A DNA stretch of 64,000 bases from Perca fluviatilis (Eukaryota > Chordata > Actinopteri > Perciformes > Percidae). Under the pieces are notes generated by a model. That model did no database searches. It worked only from the letters and a program-made list of their open reading frames with translations, and had not been told where the DNA came from. Position numbers and translations under genes: made by a program. Below, one piece after another: positions 1 through 11,268 of this stretch; within the stretch, counting starts at the first letter, position 1, and each line of letters opens with the position of its first letter. The stretch is taken from assembly GCF_010015445.1 (NCBI RefSeq), contig NC_053118.1, positions 10,648,407 to 10,712,406 on the forward strand, written 5' to 3'.

Positions 1-1395
1 ACACAGAAATGCTGACCCCCACACATCTTGAGGATTAAGTATCGTGAGGTTTAACTGCTTCCAGGTCTCCGCAGGTTGCTCTGCTTGCTAAACTTTTAAG
101 ACCACCTGTCCGAGGCCAGTTCGTAGACCGTTTTCTCCCAGGGAGAGGTCAAGGTTAAGACGCTGTAACAGGCAGAAATCTTTCAGCTCCTTTTCTATGG
201 GGGAATGGAGGCCAAAGGGTTTTGTAGTTCAAAATCCAGTTTAGATACGTTAAAATAAAATTGACCTTGGATGCCTCCCCAAAACCAGGAAATTTACTCG
301 ATGCTTATTATAGTGTGCATTTTGCGGAGAGAGAGAAAAAAAGATTATAGTAATTGCCTGCAATTAAGAGAGATTATAGGATTTGGCTGCCTCTTTACAT
401 CAGTTTTAGAGAGTGACAAAGATAAATACAGAGCATCCACCCTTCTCAGCCATTAATCCCCATTCTTGTAGGAGTGGATCTGTGCTTGTTGCTGCATCTA
501 ATCTCTGATATTAGGTAATGGGTATGTTGTTCTTTTGTGTATCCTCACTTATTTCCAGTGCAAGTTTGGCACTGGTTTCAGCAGGCTATATTCATAGTAT
601 GCTGACCCTCAGGCGTATTGTGAATGCTGGAGATTCGAAGGAAGGTCTGCATTTCCAATATGGTCCACAAACATATGATGCTCAGTGGAAAGAGGGAATG
701 AATTACTTCTGTTGACACGAAAATGATTACATTGACTGTTATATAGAGCCGTGGAGGTCTGTAGTCAAGGTTGAACCGTGGAACATGATCAGGCCCTGTC
801 GAAATCTCCAGTTGCAGATTGTCTGGAATTGATTAGGAGTCCTGGTTCTTTTTGGCAGACTTACTGCAATTGGATCCATTTACTTGTTAAGGACCACAAA
901 GGTTAGTGGTAACACTGAAAGAGGAAGTCGAACGGTGATTTTTCTACTTTTCCACCTTTTTTTTTTTTTGTCTGTCTTGTGCTCTTGTTTGTTGAGTTTT
1001 CTAAAGCAGGAACACATATTGGGCAAATGTAGGGATTTCTCTGTTTATTTTTGGTGGCGTTATGACGTTGGACAGAACATATCTATTTTTGAAAGACACC
1101 CAAATTCCAAGTCATTAGTCCTCTACCCAGAAGCCCTCTGCACCCAAGCGTGGAGTCAAATGAATTTGATGGCTGTTTTTTAATGAGGACATTTTTACAG
1201 CTTTTGGCCATGATGGTTTCACAGATATTTAGCTCGCCTTTTGCCCACAGCTTGGGAGACAAAAGTAGACCAGAAGTTGGCGTAATTGAGTTATTTAATG
1301 CAATAAAGGCTTATGTAAAATGTACTATAGGCAGTGAAAATGTGATTCAGCCTGCACTCGTAATTGCATACACACACATCCTTTTTGTCTAGACT

Positions 1396-1504
<109 letters not shown>

Positions 1505-2717
1505 CCAATTTAGCTTTGTTTTCCTTGTTTGATGTACAGCGTTTATTTCCTTGGTCCTTCCATGATAGTTTCAGTGGCGAGACCCGACTTTGACCTCAAA
1601 TGCACACTTGTCCTTTGACATTTTGAGTAAATGCTTCAGACACATGATCATTTGGGCAGTTCCAACCCCCCTCCCTCATCACTAGATTGTATTTGTACAC
1701 AACAGCTCACTGGTAGTTGGAAGCAGTGTCTTGTGTATTTGGATGAAACACTGAAGATCTTTCCACCTCACAATTGAGTCATTAGAAAGACCACACGATC
1801 ATTTCGGTTTCCCTGAAAAATCAATTTTACTCCAAGCCGAAAGCGAGCTTGCTCCAAATGGCTTGGAGTCTCCCAAACACTGTCATATGTTAGTGTTTAA
1901 CAATGCATTCATTTTAGGCCAGCCGTGTTAAGAAGGGGGCTACTTTTGAGAAGGACCTTCCTCTCTTCTCTAACGGAGTTAGACCTCAGTGTCTGACCCC
2001 TCTCTTCAAGTGTGAGGTTGGTATTGAGACCCAAAGGAGTCCCCTAGCCTGAAGTCGAAAGCTCAGGAGCCAGAGTGAGTAAGGGGTCGAAATGAAAGTG
2101 ATCCCCTCTCCCCCAAGGAATAGGATCATGGTTGTGTAAAATAAAACCAGTGATGGAGGCAGTCTGCTTGGCTTAAGGGCCAAAGGATGTCAATAGTGTA
2201 GGTTGTTTAAGTCTGTCCCTGCAGCCTCTCACATCTCCCTCCTTTCCTCTCTTTTCTTCCCCTCATTTCTTACTTTCACCCTAAGGTTTAAGTAGGGGTA
2301 GCTGCTGTACACCTCTCAGAGAGACAATGAGATAAAGTAACCCTCCTCTGATATACAAATGTCCTTTCCGGGGAGGAAAACATTGCCAGACTTTCTTTTA
2401 TAAATTAGATTAGAGGACTTTGGCTGGTACAGGCCAAGGCCCTGGGCCTTTTGGGGCACTCTGTGTTCCTGTGTTATTCTGCACAGATCACGTTTGGAGG
2501 GGTTAGGGGTTAGCTTAACTCCCCGGTTAGGAAACCAGATCATGTTTGTTTCGATCATCATATCTGACCTGGACTTGACTGACATGTGTCCCCACTTTAC
2601 TGAATTGCCAAAAAAAACACCCAGTACCCCTGCGCAGCAATCACTTAATCACACGGGTAAAATGGGAACCAATAACAAATTTCATTCACATTTGCCAGAG
2701 ATTACTTGTTAGGTTAA

Positions 2718-2851
2718 TAAGTGAAGGTATTGACTATTGTTTTTGTAGTTTCACACTGTTGTGTGTGTGTGTGTATAGGTGTGTATATGACAATGTGTGT
2801 GTGTATATAACAGCGTGAAACTACAAAAACAATAGTCAATACCTTCACTTA
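2718..2851. repeat. Long hairpin inverted repeat with GT-rich loop
   Basis: The left arm 2718-2760 and right arm 2809-2851 are reverse complements over 43 nt with one mismatch (T versus C in the segment nearest the loop). The loop of about 48 nt is mostly GT/TATA dinucleotides. Directly after the right arm, about 13 nt of its end (ataccttcactta) are repeated. This could be a small foldback element or a replication-slippage hairpin. Confidence 0.85.
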
Positions 2852-4789
2852 TATACCTTCACTTACTGTATCTACCAACTCGTATCAAAATCTTGTATTG
2901 AGTAAGCTATCAATATGAGCTACAACTATTCATCAATCGTTTACTCTACATTAGCAAGATTTAGTTCTGTGGACTAAAATCCTGTGACCACCGACATGTG
3001 TTCTCCATCACAACCTTGACTTGCGTCATTAGACAGCTGATACTTTTTTTCAAACCAGTTAGGTTCCCAGTAATAGGAGCAATTTCGTTGTCAAGCATCA
3101 TTTTCTCCAGGTTTTGATGACCTGAAGTGTAATCAGCTGTCCAGCAGAGCTATGCTATGTTAGCCGTTTGTTGGTGTGAGTGACAGGTTGGTCAGTCTCT
3201 CTCTGGATCCCTTTTCCCCCTCCTCTGGCCGGCTGAGGTACACATGAATCATCTCAGAACTGGTGCTTTTCTATCTTGTTATCCTCCACCTCCTCCATCA
3301 CTTCACTGCGGTGAAAGTGGCGAGAGGTATTGCACTGTCACTTGGAAACCCTATTTTGCTCATTATGCTGAGGCAATGCTTTTATTTGTTGTTAATGCTT
3401 CTGATGCTCCATCCAGACACTGACATCATTTCATTTCCCTTCTTTTATGTGGTTTTGCCACCATTCAGGGGTTCGAAAGGGTAGTCTTATTTATTTTTTA
3501 GCCTTGAGGTGAGGCAGACATTATCACAAATCCCAAAGATTACTTTCCACCAAAAGAATGTCTTAAATAAGTCAGACTCTAAGAGCAACAAGAGTTAAAA
3601 TAAGTAATGCGGGTGTGTTTGCAGAAACATGGCGTGAGACGTGTTGTCTGGGCAAATTCTAGCTTACTCACTGAAGGAGTCCCACAAAATGTGATGAATG
3701 GACCAGGAAGTGATAATTAGTAGGGTAAATTGTTTTTATATAGACCTTTTCACCCCTATTATTTTGTACAAACACACACAGGCTATACACAATGGCAAAT
3801 TTGAACCTACAGTATTTCATTAAGTATGTGTGTTAGTAAGGTTAGCGAGAGGGCCCTGTGTCTTGCTTTTGAGATGAGTTAGGGTTGCTGTAGTAATTGT
3901 GGGCAGTGCACGGAGCGGTGAGTATATTTATTGGGGCCCTTATATGAAATGCGGTAGGCGTGGAGAGTGGTGGGGGTTAGAAAAGAGGAAGGGGGCAGGA
4001 AACGTAGGGGGCGGGGGGGGATGGGGGGTCTATATGGGGGTATCGAGGGGGTCTAGTTATTTTGAAAGCCACAAGGGAAGCCAGCTGCACTGGGGAAAGC
4101 TTTGGATCAAAGAATCCCAGCCACCCTCGTACCGCCCCTCCCTCTGCTGTGACACATCCACGTCTAGCTGTATCAAAGAGCAGGCCGGCCTCCAACCTGG
4201 CTTTCATTTTGAGGGACAGTCCCCGTTTGACCAGTGTGTCATGACGAGCTTTAGCAAGCCAGGTGGGGAGAAAGTGTGTCCCGGACAGAGGTACAAAAAA
4301 ATCTAAAATAAAAGGATAAGTAACCGCAGAGGCTCACAACATGGGGTAGTCCCAGCACTTCTAATTGAGTTATTCATACAAGTCTGTAAATCAAGCTGCC
4401 ATTAGTAGAGGCCCATTAGAAGTGTTTTTTTTGGGATGCGTTTCATCTTGTACACCTTTTTTTGCCTGAACACAATATGTTGCCCATCTATTAATACTGT
4501 TAAATGAAAATAATGACTAGTCATTTGGCACCTAATGTTCAACATCCATCATAAGGTTGTGTAGTGTTGACGGAGTTATTTGATTCCATTAATTACATAT
4601 TTCATACATGCATCAACACTTTCAGACAGGAGCCCGGTTTAATTGAAGTCACTGTTTTGAAAAGGACTTATCTTACTAGGGGATCTGTAACAACTGCAGT
4701 ACTTTGTTTCTGCATTTTTTTTAGACATTTGTCATTTGAACTGGAATATATTAGCAGCTGTGTGAACCTCAACTTGGGCACAGCAGTTG

Positions 4790-5180
4790 ACTTTAATCTA
4801 AATGCTAATGTCAGCATGCTAAAACGCTCAGAATCACAATGCTAACATGCTGGTATTTAGCAGGTATAAAGTTTATGATGTTCACTAACTTAGTTAAGTG
4901 TGTTAGCGTGATAACATTTGCTATTAGCACTAAACACAAAGTACAGCTGAGGCTGATTTAGTTTTGCAGGTCATAAACCATAAGACTAATTAAGATTTTA
5001 AATTGGATGATTGCACTAGAGGAAAGGCTGAGGAATCTCCAAAGTAATTGGGACACATTGTCTGCGAACCATGTATGACTGTACAAAGTAACTGCACGAA
5101 TCCATCTGGTAGATGTTGAGATATTTTCTGTAGAATGAGCATTGGATGGCAATATCCATAGGGCCATGATTCTAGCATGG
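4790..5180. repeat. Dispersed teleost repeat (degenerate copy)
   Basis: The run of gctaacatgctggt-like phrases, followed by tagcactaaacacaaagtac and later gttgagatattttc plus ggatggcaatatcc, is the signature of a very common interspersed fish repeat that I recognise by pattern. The boundaries are approximate, and I cannot assign the family name without a repeat library. Confidence 0.55.
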
Positions 5181-5484
5181 CTAAAAAAGTACAACAATAT
5201 AGTGGAATCTGTAAACTACGGTTTTAATGCATGATCGGCGCAGACTTCAGGTTGGATTTGCTAATTTGGTACATCCCAAATGTAAAGCACCGGTGATTTT
5301 GGTTAGTCATTCATTAACTATATGAGGTCTTCACATGTGGTAACATTAGTCCCATGTCAGGAGTGCTATTGGGTATTCTCTTCATTTTTCGGGACAATCT
5401 GGCCAGCACTGAGACCGACCTCTCTACCCTTTCTGTTGCCTCATACCCGGGTTAGAGCCTGATATCACTGTGTTTCCTCAACAG

Positions 5485-5587
5485 CATGCTGGCAGACAAA
5501 CTGAACATGACGCCCGAGGATGCTGAGAGATGGATCGTCAATCTCATCCGCAACGCCCGGCTGGATGCAAAGATAGACTCCAAACTG
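5485..5587 (+). CDS. eif3e: eif3e coding exon, PCI winged-helix segment
   Basis: 103 nt. The exon starts with one base completing a split Asn codon (expected AA|C), then encodes 34 residues from [16 protein letters not shown] to LDAKIDSKL. The acceptor is cctcaacag at 5476-5484 and the donor is GTGAGA at 5588. This region is the C-terminal winged helix of the PCI fold, which mediates subunit packing in eIF3. Human has Glu where this copy has Asp in the PEDAE stretch. Confidence 0.95.
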
Positions 5588-8251
5588 GTGAGACCTTCTG
5601 TCTTCTTCCTCAATCAGTGGGCTCAGCGCTGAACTAATTAACCAACCCAAAGGTTTTTAAACAGCCCTTTGCAAATTGGCAATGGTAGTAGGGCTGGGCA
5701 ATATATTGACATAATATCGATATTGATATATGGGATTAGATATCGTCTTATATTTTGGACATTGTAAGATGATATGAGTGTTGTCTTTTCCTGGTTTAAA
5801 GGCTGCATTACAGTAGAGTAATTATCTGAGCTTATCAGACTGTTCTCGCAGTTCTTTTATTAGCTTTTGCCCACTTACTCTTTATTTCCACCTTACCGAT
5901 GATTATTCATGTTTTTTACATTTACATTTTAATGTCATTGTTAAAATATTTAGTGAAAGCACCAATTGTTAACCCTACAATATCGTCGCAATATCGACAT
6001 TGAGGTATTTGGTCAGGAATATGGGGATATCTGATTTTCTCCATATTGCCCAGCTCTAGGTGGTAGTGACGGTCATACAGCCCTTTTGAGATGCTCCTCC
6101 TGTTTGACTTGAGGCATTATTTATATCCTGATTTTTGGGATTGAAGGGTACACTGTAAGGACATTGTTAGCATAATATTTCACCCTTGTAAGGTCCTCTT
6201 CGTGAGGCTCCATGTTGAACCTGCATGCTTTGGCATACACATCACAACAGTTCTCTGTAATCAGCAAATCATAGCCCAGTCCTCCAGAATGACATAGAAT
6301 TATCCAGATGGGCCTACAGTGGTTGGGAATAGGACCTATACAGCCTCTGATTGGTGTTTGTAGGATGGTGTGTCTGCAAGACCAAATGCGATTGGCTTAT
6401 CGGTTGTGATTGTGAATCTGTTGTCCACTTTTGTCCATATTTCTAGGGCCATGTGGTCATGGGGAACAACGCCATATCACCTTACCAGCAGGTGATTGAG
6501 AAGACCAAGAGCCTCTCGTTCCGCAGCCAAATGTTGGCCATGAACATTGAGAAAAAGCAGGCCCAGAGCACCAAGAATGAGGCGAGTAGAGCACATACTG
6601 TACATGCAGAATGACAAAATGCACACAAACCTCCCCTCCCAGCTTGTTGCTGAAGGCAACCATCCCTCCCTTAACTGATCAGGCTGCGAGGAGGTCAATG
6701 TGAACTCAGGGCAGTTCAAAGTGTCTCAAATGATCAGCTCAAAAGAACAAGGCCAAAGAATGTTGATGAACAACCATCAACAAAAGCTCTCTTTACACGA
6801 AAAAAGCCAGTAAGAGCAAGTTTAACAGAGCGAACGCTTTGCTCTTCAAAGGCCTAATGACAAGGTAGATTCCAAACAGCCATAAAACGATGCCTGCGCT
6901 CTGTGACTCAGCTCAGCAACGTAAATAAGGTGGACCCTCACACTGGCTTTTGGTGAACATTACTTAAAACCTGGAGTTCCCTGCACTTAGGACCTGTTGC
7001 AGATGTCTGGCTCAGAGTCCACTCATCCCATTTAAGTGTGTTTTTGATGTTGACCTTGTGTGTTTTAGTGGTATGTAGACTGTTAAAAGTACTCCAACTA
7101 CACAGAATGTAGTAATCACGCACATACTCTGACCTGGAGCTCTGAGCTGTTGCTTCACGCAACTCCCCGCTAGGCCTGCACGATTCGGGGGGGAAATATG
7201 AATCACGATTTTCTTTTTTTTTTTAACTTAGAATTGATATCACGATTCTCTGCCACACTTTTTTTCTCACTAAGTGTAATGTTTATTGCACACCTGAACC
7301 ATGACAAAACAAAACAAATTGGCAGTACCAAACCTAGATTTCTTTTTGGCACCTATACGCACATCACCACAAGCCTGTAGACATAGAGGCTTCAACGAAT
7401 AAAGAAAATAAAGTAATAAAGTACATACTGGCCATTTAAGTACAGTAGGCTACCAAAAATAGTGACCTATAACACATTGAACTAAAAATATGGCCCTGAT
7501 ACAGGCTGCATCTTAACTCCTTGAAAATGTCTTTACATAATTAAAACATGTCAATGTCAAATGCTTTCAATAAATTAATTGAAGGAGGAAAAAAAAAAAA
7601 ACCTTTAGTCATTTAAAAATGAAATCGATAACAGGTGAATCGAGGTCGCGATTTTAGAACGATTTATCGTGCAGGTCTACTCCCCACTCCTTAAAGACAT
7701 GCACGTCTCTCAAACCAGATAGATTGGCCCGACACCTGACCGCACCGAGGCCACGGAGTTACAACACGCACGTTACATCGTTTAACTTGTTAACTGTGCA
7801 GCACTTAAGAGGCTATCTTTTGATCTGCTCAAGTACCCTCCTCCCTATTGTTTGAATATCTGCAGCGGGAGTGCTGCCATAACCCTGCCCTGTTAAACAG
7901 CAAATCCCCCTTCATTAAGGAGTTTTTGTAATTAGACAAAAGAGGCTGCAAACAACTCACAGAGCACCCTTACATCCTGCTGTCCTCAAGGCTACAAATC
8001 ACTTACATATAGAGAACGTTTAACTGCCAACCATCTGGGACGGCTGCTTAGGGTCCCTGTCAACCCACAGCAAAACGTCAGCACTTAACTGCTTGCACAT
8101 GTATGTTACTTTTTTTCACATTTCCCACAATCAAACAAGCAAAATTTTTGTTTTGATCAGTCTCAGTGATCCACAAATGGTCTAATTTCACGTTTTCTTT
8201 ACGCTTTTCTTGCAGACACCCAACTGGGCAGGTCAGGAAACTGGATTTTAG
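5485..8251 (+). CDS. eif3e: eif3e, eukaryotic translation initiation factor 3 subunit E, C-terminal part (exons joined 5485-5587, 6447-6581, 8216-8251)
   Basis: eIF3e (INT6) is a PCI-domain subunit of the eIF3 complex, which organises the 43S pre-initiation complex in the cytoplasm. The three exons encode about 90 C-terminal residues of a protein usually about 445 long. They begin [20 protein letters not shown], continue LDAKIDSKL then [20 protein letters not shown] and [16 protein letters not shown], and end [15 protein letters not shown]. This matches the vertebrate PCI winged-helix end and C-terminal tail nearly residue for residue. All exon phases agree if the last intron uses a GC donor. 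The gene ends about 5.7 kb upstream of rspo2 on the same strand, as in mammals. The 5' exons lie outside the window. Teleosts may have two eif3e paralogues; I cannot say which this is. Confidence 0.96.
5690..6059. mobile_element. hAT-type MITE in eif3e intron
   Basis: The ends are inverted (agggctgggcaatat at the left, atattgcccagctct at the right) and the interior is rich in atatcg-like motifs. The flanks share tggtagt (5683-5689 and 6061-6067), so an 8-bp TSD with one mismatch is likely, which fits hAT insertion. The element has no coding capacity. The exact right border is uncertain by 1-2 nt. Confidence 0.8.
6447..6581 (+). CDS. eif3e: eif3e coding exon, PCI C-terminal helix segment
   Basis: 135 nt, 45 codons, phase 0 at both ends. 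It encodes [20 protein letters not shown], then [17 protein letters not shown] and a short linker QAQSTKNE. The acceptor is atttctag at 6439-6446. The exon must end at GAG 6579-6581 to keep the conserved [10 protein letters not shown] end in frame, which makes the donor GCGAGT (6582-6587), a GC-type donor with a good AG|GCGAGT match. The nearby GT at 6586 would shift the frame and destroy the conserved tail. Confidence 0.9.
6582..8215 (+). other. eif3e last intron, GC-AG type
   Basis: 1634 nt beginning gcgagt and ending ttttcttgcag. It carries a complete hAT-type MITE (7171-7679); I recognise nothing else in it. Confidence 0.8.
7171..7679. mobile_element. hAT-type MITE in last eif3e intron
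   Basis: TIRs are taggcctgcacgat at the left end and atcgtgcaggtcta at the right end. The flanking 8-mers ctccccgc (7163-7170) and ctccccac (7680-7687) match 7 of 8, which is the hAT-type TSD. It is about 509 bp, AT-rich inside, with no transposase. The atcacgatt/aatcg-rich subterminal sequence is typical of a large fish hAT MITE group. Confidence 0.88.
8216..8251 (+). CDS. eif3e: eif3e terminal coding exon
   Basis: The exon encodes [11 protein letters not shown] followed by TAG (8249-8251). The acceptor is gcttttcttgcag (8203-8215). Human ends APNWATQDSGFY, so this copy lacks the final Tyr and has Thr for Ala at the splice junction. The conserved PNWA core fixes the frame. Confidence 0.95.
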   Translation, partial: TPNWAGQETGF

Positions 8252-8385
8252 CCACACGCTGAAGATGAATCCATCCTACTCATTGTTACCTTTTTTTTCC
8301 ACACTTGTATCTCAAGGAGCACAGTGCTTTTTTGCACTCTGCTCAAGTCATCACAAATTCAATAAAAGTGACCAACAAGAAGCAT
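8252..8385 (+). other. eif3e 3' untranslated region
   Basis: A short 3'UTR runs from the TAG to about 20 nt past the poly(A) signal. The true cleavage site is inferred, not seen. Confidence 0.7.
8361..8366 (+). terminator. eif3e: eif3e poly(A) signal AATAAA
   Basis: Canonical AATAAA 110 nt after the stop codon, with T/G-containing sequence downstream. It is the first canonical signal after the stop. Confidence 0.75.
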
Positions 8386-8944
8386 TTTCACCCATGATTG
8401 CCTTATTTCTGGACATTACAAACGGCGGTTTGAGGTTTGAGTGGTCAGACCTTTTTGTATCGGTAATACTTGATGAAGTTTTAATGTGCGCATTGAGTCA
8501 CCGAGTGGGACAGTTCAGACTGCTGTGTGTGATGCGGCTCATGTGTGCACAGTAATGATGAATGGCTGTTTAGTCTGTTGGTTTTATGGTGTTTCAGTGG
8601 TTCGCTTCACCGTGGCAGGCAGTCTCGCTGAGTGGGACGTCAGCTGGAGGGGGCAAACAGAGGTGATGTACAGTTACCAGTGGTCACGCTCTCTGCCAGT
8701 CATTCTGCCCATCTGAGGACGTAAGAGAGCCATAAAGAACCATTAGCCAGACAGACAATCTTTTAAATGTCCCACCCCACCCCCCCGCTCTTCTCTGCTT
8801 TCGACCTTCTCATAACTCACTCTCCTGCCTCTCTGTCCCTCCTTTATCATAATTGCTCACAAACGGTCTTGCATTTCTTCACATGCTTTTCATTTTCTTC
8901 GTCATACATGTAATTTAACTACTAAACAAGGATTTTACGTAGAC

Positions 8945-9561
8945 TAGGGATGCACCGAATCCAGATTTTTTTGGGGTTCGGCCAACTACCAAATCCACTG
9001 GTTAAGATTCTGCCGAATACCAAATCCCGAATCCTACTCCCATCCTCAGTCCATTAACACAGTAAACACATTAATGAAGTAAACAACGTCCACAGCAGTG
9101 TATTTTTGTCCTTTTCTGTCCTTCCTTTGCCGTACCTGAAGTTGCTGCATTTTGGCCGCTGTCTGTAGATTCCTTCGTGCACAACTCGTATTCTTTCGGA
9201 TGTTCCGGCGATGTTGTGTAATGTTTAGGGTCCTCGCCACCACGAGACAAATCGGCATTGCAAATTGAACACGTAGCTGGACTTGAATGGCCTTCTTTTG
9301 ACTGAAAGTACTGTCAAACAACACTTTTTTTTTTTTTTTTTTTGTTCCATTTCCACTTTCTCACAGCCTACTGCATTGAACGCTCCACCTACGTAAACAC
9401 CTTCCCGTAATCAACGGCGGCGTCACTACGTCGACCAGCATGTAGCGCAAGCGTAGGGTTTCGGTTCGGTGGGAAAAAATTCCAAGGTTTGTCAGAAACC
9501 GAACCCTGTCAAAAAGCCCAATATTCGGCCAAATCCGAATCCTGGATTTGGTGCATCCCCA
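8945..9561. mobile_element. hAT-type element with exact 8-bp TSD
   Basis: The flanks acgtagac (8937-8944) and acgtagac (9562-9569) are identical 8-mers. The TIRs are tagggatgcaccgaatcca and its near-complement tggatttggtgcatcccca. The 617-bp interior includes a minus-strand stretch (about 9050-9320) that resembles a decayed BED-finger/transposase N-terminus, but stops and frameshifts make it non-functional and this part is tentative. The element is internally deleted. Confidence 0.92.
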
Positions 9562-9587
9562 ACGTAGACATACACTTGCTTTATTAG

Positions 9588-9996
9588 TAGGGTTGGGCAT
9601 CGAGAACCGATTCCTAATCGGAATCGTTTCAAAAATTACGATTCCATCGGAATCGTTTCTGTATTGGAATCGTTTGGAGGATTTGGTTTCATATCCGATC
9701 ATCACTTCCCAATTTAACAAGCGCAAGTTCTGGTTTCCGTAGCAGCCAGGTGCTTGTTGTGTTGCAGACATGGAGCACAGTAAGTGGGTTTTGTTTATTC
9801 GTTGAAAAAGCTGTAAAACTGCAAACCACCATTGAATCAAAATAAAACTTTGCTCTTATTTGTGAAAATAGGCATGTGACCCGTTTCAACTCCACCCCTC
9901 AAAGAATCGGAATTGAGAATCGATAAGAACCGGAATCGAAAGGAAGAATCGGAATTGGAATCAGAATCGTTAAAATCCAAACGATGCCCATCCCTA
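9588..9996. mobile_element. hAT-type MITE
   Basis: The TIRs are tagggttgggcatcg and cgatgcccatcccta, a perfect match apart from one base. The flanking 8-mers tttattag (9580-9587) and gttattag (9997-10004) match 7 of 8. The interior has repeated ggaatcg motifs. It sits only 26 bp from the end of the previous hAT element. Confidence 0.88.
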
Positions 9997-10884
9997 GTTA
10001 TTAGGCTATCAGTCTTATCGCTACATGAAGTGACGTCAACCGAACAATCAACGGAGTGAAATGTATTTTCTCTGTATACTTCTAAAATAGTCCTGAAGAG
10101 TGTTCAGCCCTTTAACTGAACCAAGCGACTACACCGTAAATCATTACAACGTGATTATAGAACTGTGGCCAAACAGGGAATGGAGCTGCAGTGCCTCATG
10201 TCAGTGAGAACTGTGTTTGGTTGCAGGTGGTTCGTCCACAGACTGAGAGCATGGAGCTCCAGGCGTTCAGCACTCCTCTGTTTGTTTTTACCTATAATAA
10301 GTCTGTCCCGCCAACCGCAGCGCTTCAAGGTGGTAACTGCAATGTGTCTGAATGGTGGAGCTTACTAAATGGGTTTTCATGAATAAAACTATTAAAAAAA
10401 TAAAATAAAAATCTGGAAAGCATTATGACTTGACGCCCCCGGAAATCTGGTTTCAGATCTTAGATTTGTCTCTAACATTACTCGTGGCTATAGTAAATAA
10501 ACTGGAGTAGGCAGTGAAATGCATGAATAAGCAGCTGGACTGCTGTGTGTCCTGATGTTTTGATTTTTGCTTTTTAAGGATTTGGCACCCACCTACATAT
10601 ACTGGGGCTGAGCATGTTGATTTATTATCTTATTAATAGTTTAACAGTCAAATTACATCTCTTCTTCTCTTGCTTGGTTGGATCAGAACCCTACAACTAT
10701 TGAAATATTGCTAAATCCTGATCCCTTACTTTGCCAAGGTTTTGTGAAATTGCCTGTTTCCTACAAAGCCCCGCCTACTTGGAACCATTGAGAAGAACAC
10801 CGATTCAAAACCGAAATCTCTCAGATGAAACGACCCATAACAAAAAAAGGACCCTGTGGCTTAAATGAGATGCTGATTGAAGCC

Positions 10885-11268
10885 TTTAAAGTGCTCATAT
10901 TGTGCTCATTTGAAGGTTTGTAATTGTATTTAGAGGTTGTACCAGAATAGGTTTATGTGGCTTAATTTTCAAAAAAAACACCATATTTTTGTCGTACTGC
11001 ACATTGCTACAGCTCCTCTTTTCACCCTGTGTGTTGAGCTCTCTGTTTTAACTACAGAGTGAGGTATCTCACTTCTGTACCGTCTTTGTTGGGAGTCGCA
11101 CATGCGCAGTAAGTACCGCTAGCCAGAACAGTGTTTTCTGTTGGAGATGGTAAGTCTCTTTGGGGTGGACTTTGGGCTTTTTCACTTTGTAAACCTATAA
11201 CGTGCACAACAAAAAGATATATAACACGATAAAGGAAAGGTCAAAAAGCATAATATGAGCACTTTAAA
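10885..11268. mobile_element. Short TIR element flanked by TTAA-type target
   Basis: The ends read tttaaagtgctcatatt and aatatgagcactttaaa, a perfect 17-bp inverted repeat that includes TTAA. About 384 bp with no coding capacity. A TTAA target is typical of piggyBac-like elements, but the TIR does not show the usual CC start, so the superfamily is left open. Confidence 0.75.

Noticed and set aside
6586..6591. GT donor (gtagag) for the penultimate eif3e exon
   Set aside because: It would frameshift the last exon and replace the conserved [10 protein letters not shown] end; the GC donor four bases upstream keeps it.
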